A stretch of 64,000 nucleotides of DNA from Morchella semilibera (lineage: Eukaryota > Ascomycota > Pezizomycetes > Pezizales > Morchellaceae): contig WBVU01000016.1 of assembly GCA_009192285.1 (NCBI GenBank), positions 310,001-374,000 on the forward strand, given 5' to 3'. The notes under the pieces were generated by a model, which had not been told where the DNA came from, did not search any database, and saw only the letters and a program-made list of their open reading frames with translations. Position numbers and translations under genes: made by a program. Positions 46,358-57,500 of the stretch are shown here, piece by piece (position 1 is the stretch's first letter; each line of letters opens with the position of its first letter).

Positions 46358-47666
46358 ATGAAGATCATTGTTTACAGCTCAAAGAAGGTAGGCTGGCCAC
46401 CCAATTACTGATTCTCCGGGACCCGCACCACTTGCTATCGATAACCTTGATTTCTACGTTCGTTCATTTGTTCTGTTCTAACGGCCCACCTGCAGTACGA
46501 TATCAGCTCGTTTTCCGAGTGCAACACAACTTCAGACTTGAAGCTTCAATTTTTAGAAATTCACCTTGACAAGACCACCCTTGCTCTCGCGGCAGGCTAT
46601 GATGCCGTCTGTATCTTTGTTAACGACGTATGCGATGCCGAGGTTCTCGAAGGACTGGCAAAGTTGGGCGTGGTAAGCGAATCGATCCAGCTATGAATAC
46701 TTCATAGATTTCCCAAATACCAATACCAAATAAGTAACAAACCAAACCTATGTTTCACAGAAATATATTGCTCTTCGCTGCGCTGGTTTCAACAATGTTG
46801 ATCTTGAAGCTGCCTCCCGTTTTGGCCTTCAAGTTGTTCGTGTTCCTGCCTACTCCCCTGATGCAGTTGCCGAGTTCGCTGTTGGCATGATCATGACAAT
46901 CGTCCGAAAATATCATAAGTCATACACTCGCGTCCGAGAAGGTAACTTCCTTCTCGATGGGCTCCTAGGTTTTAATCTCAGAGGGAAGACAATCGGTATA
47001 GTTGGGACCGGCAAAATCGGCCTACTTACTGGGAAGATTCTCTCGAGGGGGTTCGAAAGTAATGTGATCGCATACGACTTGTATCGTAGTGATCAGGCGG
47101 CTGAGTACGGCATCACATATGTTGATTCACTTGAAGAACTGTTGGGGAAATCAGATATTGTATCCCTCCATTGCCCTCTGATGGAAAGTACCAAGTATAT
47201 GATGAATGAGAAGACTCTTGGGCAGATGAAGAAGGGAGCATATTTGGTCAATACCTCTAGAGGGGCGTTGATTAATTCTCATGCATTGATTGGGTAAAAG
47301 TTCCCAGCTGTATAAGTCGGGAGGTGCTAAAAACTAACTCTGATAGTGCGCTAAAAACCGGCCACCTAGGTGCAGTAGGGCTCGATGTTTATGAAGGTGA
47401 ATCAGCCTACTTCTTTGCTGATGGAAGCTCCAAGATCATCTATGATGACAACTTTGCCCGTCTTTTGTCATTCTACAATGTTTTTGTCAGGTATACTCTT
47501 CTCACTCCCACCTCAAGGCCAATACTAACAAATGTTTGATAACAGTGGTCATCAAGCTTTCCTCACAGTTGAAGCCCTCAAAAATATCGCAGACACAACA
47601 ATCGATAATCTTGAAACTCTAGCCAAGGGGGAGGCCTGCCATAACATTGTCGAACATAATATATAG
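46358..47666 (+). CDS. D-2-hydroxyacid dehydrogenase, D-lactate dehydrogenase type
   Basis: Five exons (46358-46387, 46496-46672, 46761-47293, 47347-47490, 47546-47666) give 334 aa. The first exon encodes only ten residues (MKIIVYSSKK). The Rossmann NAD-binding motif GIVGTGKIG lies near 150. The catalytic Arg is in NTSRGALIN, the Glu in GLDVYEGES and the His in SGHQAFLT, the standard Arg-Glu-His triad of the family. Length, YEGES-AYFFAD and the final EALKNIADTT resemble NAD-dependent D-lactate dehydrogenases of bacteria and fungi, which reduce pyruvate to D-lactate in the cytosol. A related D-2-hydroxyacid substrate cannot be excluded. There is no targeting peptide. Confidence 0.93.
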
Positions 47667-50535
47667 ATTTGTTCATTAATTGGTATTTATTGGGTGGGTT
47701 AGAAACATCAGGTGTTCTTATACCTACATGTAACTTCCGTTTTCCCCTTAAATTTCATAATATGTACTATCCTCCTTTCTTATATAAATAAGTATGCATG
47801 ATGACTTCAATATGCGTTGGTGCCTTAACCCACCTCATAAGCATGTAGTCGGTAGTGATTTGGGGCCCGAGTGCGAGTAGTGTCAGTATTTCTCGCATGT
47901 ATATAGATGACCTGTACTTACATGTAAGCATACCTTAGGCGGGTTTTGAGTTATAATGTCCCGGGTATGAACATTACAGTATCACTACTAAGCTCAGTAC
48001 ATGTAGTTTCCCCTCCTCGGCAATAGGAGAAGGAGTCGGTATCCAACATAACCCGCCAACAGCCAGCCGAATCAGGCTAGCTTTCCCCCTGCTGGAGGAG
48101 CCCGGTATGGAAACACTGAGATTAGTTGCTGAATTTCTCGTTGTAGTCAATCATGACCTCGTCTTCTGCTAATCAAACAGGAAGTCTTGGTTTACGAGTG
48201 ATATTATATGACGGTCAACAACAATATCGAGCTTAAAAAGATTCTGCTCGTACCGGGACGGCCCCAATTTATTTAGCCAACAGTTGAGGAACGGGTTGTA
48301 TATACATGTAGTTTGAATAAACGTCAAACTGAGAAAATTAGCTGAAAGACTCGCCGCGTATATATTGAATCATATATCCTTCGGTTAGTATTGTTATTGC
48401 ATGATCTACTATATCACAGCCTTGAATCTCTAGCTCCAACATGATGTACATGTTGTAGTTACCTACTTACATGTAAGATCGAAACTATGGCGTATGTACA
48501 TGTATTAGTAGGTGTGCTCCACAACTATTAGTTTACATGTACAGTACCAAAAAGGAGGATGCAATAGGTGCTGTGGCCATAGAACTTCCGGGTTAGAATC
48601 CTAGCCATGATACCGTATATACGTATATACGTAGCAATACCGCATCAATCCCGCAGTCTCATTAATGTATTCTTTTTGGTAAGATACGTCTGGATATACC
48701 CGCTTTTTTACATATTACTTTTATTGTAGTCTTATATTATTTTGCAGTTCGTCTGCCAGCTCGAGATGGCGGATGTCGACGATTTTGGCAGACAAAGATA
48801 GAGCAGGCCTGAGATTGTTGTAGCTCCTTACTCGAGGCAAATCGAATACCCAGGATCAAAATGTTTTTCAATAAATTCACTTTGTAATCGACATATATCG
48901 TTTCTCTAGGCGATTCGATTTGGTTCAAATAAATACTTGGATGAGCCGAGGTTCTGACTTAGCACAACGCCGGTTGATATGCGATGCAGGGAAGCCCGCA
49001 TGCGCAAATACCTACATGTAAGTACATGTAGGTACCTTGTATATATATCAAAGCTGAGCTGGTGTGAAAGCAATAGTGTACCATTTCTATCACCATTACA
49101 ACCGTAACAGATCGGGCCAAGGTGGAATCAAATTAATGGGCCTAAATACTGGCTCCGCGCAAATGCTTCTCATTAAGTGCGTAGGATTGTATTGGATCGA
49201 GTATGAACGTATTTCTATATGTACAACATACATGTATCTATTAGTGAATCATGCAGTAGTACTGGGTTTCGAGACTACTGTACATACATCTACTTCATAT
49301 TCTTAGTATACGCGCTGCCATATATGCTTCTGTGATTGATACTTTTGTAGAAAGGGTAAGGTATTGAGACGACTTTAACAATTGTTGAGTCTTGCTTGTG
49401 TTCCGAAGCAGTGCATGCACTATCCTAGTGATTCGTTCACCAAAGAGGCTTTAAGTATACATGTATCATAATAAGCAGATTATAGGACCATATGAGAACC
49501 AATGATAAGTAAAGATAAGGCCAACTCGTGGATGCCAAAATCAGAGAGTGTGTCGTGATGGTTGACTTCGAAAAAGAGACAAACAACTAATCCTAGTAGC
49601 CGCTTTCGGCTCCCATTGTACAACCCTCTTACAAGGCAAAGCATATGCCCCCAAGAGCATATAAAGATGGCATGCTGCCCTTCGACATGATGCTGGGGAG
49701 AAACACAAACGGAGAAAATCAGAAGAAAAAAAAAAGACCAGTGTTTCACATTTCCTTCCCCGCATCTTCTAAACCTCCGCACCCGTCCACATACCAGCAG
49801 AGCCGCGTTACCTAAAGCGAACCAACCTTCTCAGTTTCTTCATCATAATTATCTCACTTTTTTTTTTTTTGTATTGTTTTCCTTTCGTTGTTCGTTGTTC
49901 AAAGGACGAGCGGACAAGAGCACAAAAGAAACCACCAACATTCAAATCTGCCAACCCTGACCCTGGACGGATGGTTCATTCTTTTTTCCGCTCTACTTCG
50001 CGTCACCACTGTTCCCTGCTACTTGCGGCCAATCAAACAAGCACAGTCGAACTCGATAGCCCGTGACTTTCTGCTTGCTCTCGTTGAATATATCGTGCAT
50101 GCTCTACTACGTCTTTCTACATACTGCTTATCCTACTAAAACTGCGCGCAACTCCTTTCTACCTTAACTAACTATATTCCACTGTCTTTGGATATCTTGT
50201 AACGCCTTCTCTTAACTACCTGTTTTGCCTACTAAGGAAGCCTGATTTGTCGCGTGAAGAAACATCTCCCGTCAACTACTACCGCCAACTTAACTAGGAC
50301 GATCCCTCAAAGCTTAAATTCTACGAGCGTTCCCAGCCATCTCACCTCTCCCCTTCCGCCGCTCCCCATCTTTCTCCACACTACAAAAACACAACAAGCC
50401 AACCTCCCCCCCCCCCCTCCCCCCCATTATCAACACGATTACGAGCAACCTATTAAATCCATCCCCACTCACTCACACTTTCGTCATCACCCCCCCCCCC
50501 TCCTCACCGCAAAGACTGAATAACAACGGTTGGGC
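47667..50535. other. Intergenic region upstream of FCP1, rich in TACATGTA
   Basis: About 2.9 kb between two plus-strand genes, no supportable gene. It contains 13 exact TACATGTA octamers (47725-49465), the densest group in the window. The last 650 bp before FCP1 is C/T-rich (C runs near 50408-50425 and 50490-50500) and is a likely promoter/leader of the pyrimidine-rich fungal kind. A TATATACGTATATACG near-palindrome lies at about 48614-48632. Confidence 0.65.
47725..49465. repeat. Cluster of 13 TACATGTA palindromes
   Basis: Exact copies start at 47725, 47919, 47998, 48303, 48468, 48497, 48534, 49013, 49023, 49229 and 49458, with near copies (TACATGTT at 48447, TACATGAT-like variants) between. 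That is eleven exact copies in 1.74 kb; counting the two near copies gives thirteen. Several are extended symmetrically as CTACATGTAG or TTACATGTAA. Arrangement suggests either binding sites or repeated footprints; see findings. Confidence 0.85.
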
Positions 50536-53462
50536 ATGATTATCCAACTGCCCCGCTCAGTGCGCTACCCCATCACTATCACTGCGCTCCTGAAAAAGCC
50601 TGACGATGACGTCCCTCGTCTGTCGCCGCTGCTCATTTACAAGTACAAAACTATAGTTACTGAGTACCCGGAGTTCGGAGAAGAGATTCAGGTCGAGAAG
50701 GAGTTCTCTTCACAGTATGACGCGCCTATAGAGGGTAAATTGGAGAAGTGGTTCGTCGAGGTTGGCACAGTCATCCACGATTGCGAGTATGTCCATTTCC
50801 TAGTTGGCGGATGTAGTAGAGCTTTAACATTGACAATCTATGTAGTGTCGACATCGTGGAGATAGAAGAGCCGTGTACTCACGCAGTACAATTCGCTGGG
50901 CTCTGCTCAATGTGTGGAAAAGACATGACGGAGTAAGATCTTCCTATGATCACAGTGGGGGGAGGGTCGGAGAGCTAATATTTGAGGCGGTTTTTGTTTC
51001 GCGCGGAGGGGGTTTGAAGACAGGATTATACCTATTTCTCAAACAAAGACCGTGCGACTATCCAATTGGCTCACGACAATACCGGACTTACAGTTAGCTC
51101 GGATGTATTACCCTCTTCCCTTTCCGGGTTGCCGCATGGACTTAGGTAACTTGCTTTCTTCGAGGTTTCTTACTTACCCGCTGTGTTTTGTTAGGAGGCT
51201 TCACGATTAGAAGAGGACGCAAAAAAGAGGCTTCTCAAATCGAAAAAACTGTCACTGGTGGTAGATTTAGATCAAACGATCATACATGCATGTGTCGATC
51301 CTACGGTTGGAGAATGGAAGAACGATCCGTATTGCATCAACCACCAATCCGTCAAAGATGTCGAGGCTTTCAAGCTTGATGAAGATATAGTTGGTGGTCG
51401 GGGGACGTGGTACTATGTCAAGATGCGACCTGGGCTGAAGCAGTTTCTGGAGGCCATTTCGAAGCTTTATGAATTGCACATATACACCATGGGAACCCGG
51501 GCTTATGCGCTTTCAGTTAAGAAAATTGTAGACCCTGATGGAACAATTTTCGGCGAGAGAGTCCTTAGCAGAGACGAGAGTGGTAGCATGACACAGAAAA
51601 GTCTTCAGCGGTTATTTCCAGTGGATACAAAAATGGTAGTTATCATTGATGACAGAGGAGATGTATGGAAATGGAGCGACAATTTAGTGAAAGTACGGCC
51701 TTACGATTTCTTTGTTGGCATCGGAGATATCAATTCCAGCTTTTTGCCAAAGCGTCAGGAATTTCCTGTCACTCCGGCACTACCTCTTGAAGCTGCCCCT
51801 GCCCTTGCCTCCACCGACCCGGAGAATCCATCCATACAGCCGGAGGGAGACCTGGAGGGGCTTGAAAATGAGACTCTCGATAGCATGGCGAATAAAACTT
51901 CCACGCTAGAGCACCTTGTGAATATGGGAGCAGGTGATGATCAAAATCTCCTTACGGTCCAAACCGAAGATCTAGACAAGGCCATAAGTGCACAGAAGCA
52001 CGATAGGCCGTTAACCCGGAAACAGGAGGAACAAGATAAAAAGGATGAGAAGATGGCCGAAAGCATCACTGTGGAAGCTATGCACACAGAAAATGGCGAT
52101 GAGACCCCGAGTGAGATTGGAAGACAAAAACACAGTGTTTTGCAAGACCATGATAGAGAGCTATATGCACTAGAGAAACATCTAACAGCAGTACACAAGG
52201 CATTTTATGATGAATTCGAGAGAAAACGAAATGCCATGGCAGCCGTGACTGGAGGAAGACGTCGACCTGGCCAAAGTGAAGCACGGCTAGATTTGAAGGC
52301 CGTCCCGGACATCAAAGACATAATGCCCTTTATGAAACGATCCGCTTTGGGGGATGTGACTTTGCTATTTTCTGGAGTCATACCTTTAGGTGCAAATGTG
52401 CAAAGGTGAGAAAATCATACTTTGAAACTGTGGTGAAATTTAACTAATCACTAGCTATTAGCTATGATATCACCCTCTGGGCCAAGAGTTTTGGGGCCAC
52501 GGTTGTTGAGAATATAAGCGGGAAAGTAACACATCTAGTAGCTGCGAGAGTAAGTAATATTCTATCGTTGTAGTGGTTGTATATCAACACGAGCCAAGCC
52601 TTACATGTTTACTAACCTACCCAAGAGTCGCACTGCAAAGGTAAGACAGGCCGCAGTACGGTATCCCAAAATTAAGATTGTTTCGCCGCAGTGGCTGTGG
52701 GACTCAATCTCAAACTGGAAAAAAGAAAAGGAGGAACCCTATATGATCACCATACACCCCGAGGATCGCCACATGGGGTCATTAAATGGTTTCGAAGATG
52801 ATCATCCTGATGCTTCTCTATTGTCCTCAGAAGACGACTCAGATATAGATGAGGATATATCTAGTAACCCTGCAGATGAGCTCAACGCGCCTGATATGGC
52901 AAATGTGGGTTGGATGGACGTCGACGAAGAGTTTAAGGAATGGATTGGTTCTGACGACGACGGTGACGATGTGAGCGAAAATGAAAGCATGGCTTCTGCA
53001 TCAACTGTTAAATCTACACCGAGTCAGAAACGTACAAAAAGGTCTAGGAGCTCAACGCCGCATGAAAATGATGATAGTATTTTGGACGAAACGATAGATA
53101 AGTCAAGGCATAAGAGGCAAAGAATCCTAAGCGACCGCTCATTGGAGGCTGCCGCCTCCTCCGCTGCAGGTGGATTGTTAGAGACATCAGATGCTTCATT
53201 GGACGACGCGGATGAGCATGAAGATCCCGCTGAACATCACAATGAAGACGACGACGATGATGATGATAGTTTCGCGGCGGAGTTCGAGCGAGAATTCTGG
53301 GCGGCAACCGATGACGATGAAGAGGCAGAGGGCAAGGAAGAAGAGACGGGTCAAGTCACAGCAAAAGAAGAGCCTCTGGCAAAGGGGGACTTCCAAGAAA
53401 TCATTGTCGCTGAGAATACTGGTGTAGGGGGTGAAAAAGATAGCGACAACCCGAAAATTTAA
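50536..53462 (+). CDS. FCP1: RNA polymerase II CTD phosphatase Fcp1
   Basis: Six exons (50536-50786, 50846-50932, 51020-51104, 51195-52405, 52462-52549, 52626-53462) give 852 aa. An N-terminal biotinyl/lipoyl-like segment with CSMCGKDM precedes the FCPH phosphatase domain: catalytic DLDQT at residues 165-169 (DxDxT), MRPGLKQFLEAISKLYELHI and IIDDRGDVWKW. A BRCT domain follows (about 528-615, GVIPLGANVQSYDITLWAKS, KIVSPQWLWDSI). The tail is very acidic with a basic patch (KRTKRSRSS), as in Fcp1, where it binds TFIIF. It removes phosphate from Ser2/Ser5 of the CTD heptads in the nucleus so that polymerase II can be reused. Exon 3 uses an AAG acceptor at 51019, chosen because it restores TEQDYTYFSNKDRATIQLAH; this junction is less certain. 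Confidence 0.94.
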
Positions 53463-54595
53463 GTTTATACTTCGCTGTTTTGGTCAGCTCCTATCTTAGC
53501 CATCTTTTTATAATGGTGTAACTACTTACATACTTTGAACTTGGGTTCTCTAATATTTTTCATGGTTTCTATGCTTGTGATATCCACCTCAATGCTTTTA
53601 AATTACAGGATATCACTTTCAACTATTCCTTTTACAAGCATTTATCACCTCTCTCTTACATAATGCATTTCTTTTTTTGAAACTGGGGGCGTGTGGGAAA
53701 AAGGGGGATTTTTACTCTTTATATATCAGTATCCAGAACTGCCAGTATTCTTTTCCTGTGTATTCTTTTCCTCCCTTTTTGCTTTTTTCCTTTTGACTTT
53801 CCTATTGTTGGAGTCATACTTTCTTGGGGGCTGGGGGTTGGGGGTTGGGGGTTGGGGTTGGATAGAAGGGTTTGGTTATTTCTCCTACCTTAACGCGGTA
53901 AATTCTTTATCTTCAAATGTTTTCATTGTGAACCAGAGATATCTAGTTAAAACCACATATGACCGATACAGAGGCATGTAGTAATCCTATACGTAGTGCG
54001 TAAAGAGTCGCAAACGTTTAAAAATATATATATAGTAAATAGCATGCGACACGGAATCTAATATCACTATCACGATTGCAAACCGCACTGTACTGACTGT
54101 ATTCGAGCGGAAGGAATTTTGTGAGCTTCCGTACAGAGGTATATGCATTTATAGAATATACTCAGAACACTAAAACTAGGGAGGATGCTAACAAGTGACC
54201 CACGTTCAAGACACTAGGAAATTATTCATAAAAAAGGAAACAAAGGTGTACTTTTGCAACCTTGCCATTGAGGGAAAGTAGGCAAAAACAGACGAAAGGA
54301 GTAAAAAAAAAAGATATAGTATGAAAACAATAACAGGAAAACAGATAATTGATCACCTCTATTCCACGCCCAAACCACAAAGTTCTGCTTCAACCGTAGG
54401 AGCCGAGCATCACAACATTATAATTCCTCCCATCATCCTGCCAACAGGAGCGACAAATTTAGGTTACCCCCTTTTGAACATAGCTGTCATCCATTTGTAT
54501 AGAGAACCGAAGAAAAAAAAGAAACAAAACCCCCAGCCATCATTTACCTAAAGCACAAAAGAAATTCCTAACACTTTCGCCCACCGAAAAGACAC
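53463..54595. other. Convergent intergenic region between FCP1 and FKS1
   Basis: About 1.1 kb of 3' flanks from both sides. A strong G-quadruplex motif lies at 53826-53861. T-rich (53640-53810) and A-rich (54300-54320) tracts are probable 3' UTR and cleavage regions. The frame at 54321-54551 is antisense to the FKS1 3' flank and has no domain. Confidence 0.65.
53826..53861 (+). repeat. G-quadruplex motif with five G runs and 2-nt loops
   Basis: G5-CT-G5-TT-G5-TT-G5-TT-G4-TT-GG, read directly. It lies 364 bp after the FCP1 stop and 735 bp after (in its own direction) the FKS1 stop, on the FCP1 coding strand. Confidence 0.85.
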
Positions 54596-57500
54596 TTAGA
54601 TCAAGAATTTAAACTTTGTGGCAGGTTCTATCACAGTCGCACCGTCTTCAACTTCAGGGGTACCATCCGTAAGCAAGTCAGTGTTCTCCTCCCAATACCA
54701 GGTATCAGTGTTGTTGTAGTAGCTTTCAGGAGGTTGGCTCAGGTTCATGGGAAGTGATAGTCCTTCGGTCGCCTTGATAAGAATGCTCTCTGTAAAAGAA
54801 AAATTGTTAGAAGAGAGCCTCAAGAAGAAATAGAGAAAGGGTACGTACTAGCAACAACTGGGCCAACAATAAGCGCCAAGAATACAACAAACATGGCGAA
54901 GTAGAGGACAGAGAATCGGATAACTCTCTTTCTTCGAAGCTTGGATTGCTTGGATGAGTAAATTGGCGGGCGAATTTGGCGGGAGGGTCGCAGCCAGAAC
55001 AACATGGTTGAGTGGGCAACATCAATGTATGGGATAAGGATCAGGGGTAGCTGAACGAAGAGGATAATATGCCCAAGAATGAAGTCGGCAGAGAACATTC
55101 CGAGTTCGGTGATCTTACACAACAACTCACGACCGGGCTGTGTGATAGCGTGGAGTCCTATTATGTGTTAATACATATCCGGTCGTGAAGGGTGCAAAAT
55201 AGTCACTTACCGAGGCCATACCACTTTCCGCTCCAGAAAGCCAAGTTACTTTGGTCGGACTTGAACTCTCTGGTAAGAGCCAAGCAGATGACGAGCTTGA
55301 AAAACCATCTTTGAATTGCGACGACGCAAACCATTCCCAGGCATGCCTTGGCGAAACTGAACCCCTCAAGGAACAACATAACTTCAAAGAAGGCAAAAAG
55401 CATAATGACGGCAAGGGCATGAGCAATGGCGGCAAGGACTGCACCGAACTTCTTACAACACATGCCGAAAACAGGGCCCATACAACACGCCATACCGAAA
55501 AGCCCAGCGAGGATACCAGCATTGATGGCGATTGGTGCAAAGGCGACAACACCAAGACGGATGATGGAGCCAGTGGGGGCAGGAGTCTTAAGGCCGTCGT
55601 TGCCCGGATTGTCTGATCGAACACCAGTTTGGGAGTTGATAAAGAGGTACGGGATTAATGTAACAACGACAAGAAGGAGAGGCCCCATAAACTCGTTGAA
55701 GACAATATTGGTAAACTTAGCACGGGGAATATCTCCTGACAGCTTCTCTGAAGGGTCACCGAGAAGTTTACGCTTGTAACCAGTGATACGGGTTCTGGAA
55801 AGACGGCAGAACGCAATCCACGATTGGTGATTGGCACGGGAGTTGCCACGAGAGAGCCACCTGAGATAATCGCGATAATCAATGAAGAAATCGTCCCATG
55901 CAAGCTGATGCGGGTTGAAGATAAACGGCGAAATGCAAAGAGCAAGTAAGGAGGCCCAGAAGTAGAGCAACTCAGCTCGCCACATTGTTACAGATGCAAA
56001 AAGAAGCATGAGCAGAGATCGTGCGCCAAGGTAGATCGAAGGGCCAGCAAAACGAGAGTATAGGACGCCGAAGGGGATACGAGCCGTTGCGAAACCACGA
56101 CCGGTACCGATATATCTAGCACCACCGAAAGCAAGATCTTGAAGAAGTGAGTTGGCGTAAATTTGGCAGACAAACACCTCGAAAAATGGAGAGAAAGAGC
56201 AAAAATGCTTTCCAAGACGAGTCGCAGCGCGCCAGAAACCACGCTCCGTGAGTTCTTGGACAACGAGAGGAACAAAAGCTATGAAGAAGACGATGCAAAT
56301 AGACAAGATACAGCGGTCGATCCAGTCGAGAATTGGTGCCAAGTTTCTGCAAGCAAGGGGCAACAACTGATCGGTAATCGGCTTCTTGGTAACTTCGCAA
56401 ATGACAACTTGGTTCGTGAGTGCTCCGAGATTGATCATGACAAGCATGAAAAGCTGCACCGAAAGAATAATGAACAGATTGTTGATGTGGAAACCAGGAT
56501 GGGCGTAGAAGAACGACAAGAAACGATCGATAGGAAGCTGGGTACCAAGATAGTAGTACTCTCGGGAAAGCATCTGTTCACCCATACCAGTTCCGATCTT
56601 TGTTGTGAAATTAAGAATAGAACCGAATCCCAAATCACGACCCTTACCGCACTGATAGTATTCGCAGTGCTTGATGCGCCCTCCTCTGATTAAAGCTGTC
56701 ATACCAATGTAAATATCCTCGTTGAGATGAAGCCCCTTTTGAGCCTTTGAAACACCACCGCGAGTAGTCATGAATACAGCGTTCAAGAAATCAGGATGTC
56801 CATAATGCAATTTTCCACCAATCTGGGCTAGAGTACGAGCGAAGAGAGTACCGAATGTCTGTTCCTTTCCGGCAGCAATGTCTCCAAGAATACCAATGTT
56901 TTCCGAAAAAATGTACTCACGAGCTCCGAGAATAGCAACTGGATCAAATTTAACAGGGGGCAGGCCAGGTGTGTATGGTGAAACGTTGTCCACAGTCATT
57001 TCCTCGAACTCAGCAAGAACGCTGCGAATCTTGAGACACTCTTCCAAATAGTTGTCCTGGTTAGCGTCGACAAGTTGGATGTACTCTCCACGGAAAAAGA
57101 TAACAGCATGGTTTTGGTTGTCGGACTTTCCGTCACCGAGAATTGGGTTACCAGAAAGGAGAACACGGAATTTGGGTTTTCGCAAGCCATTCTCCATCAC
57201 CTCGCAGTGACCATCAATGACAGCAGAGTAGAGGCGAGGTTCGGCACCTTCTTCAACGGGAGGTTCCTCGTCAAGATATGCGATCTGCAGGTCCGGGTAA
57301 GCGCGAAGCAAGAATTCGGTGTTTTCCATCTCTTCCTTCTTAAACTTGGCGTAGCGTTGCATAGAGACACAAATCTTGAATTTACGGCGAGCCATACGTT
57401 CCAGTTCTCTCTCAAGCTTATCAGTGTTCCCACCAAACATTTGCACAACTTCAGGGTTCTCGACACGGTAAAGAAGCTTGATAGCACGGCTGTAGTTCAT

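Noticed and set aside
48590-48610. B-box-like GGGTTAGAATCC
   Set aside because: The conserved TTC is TTA and no A box is correctly placed.
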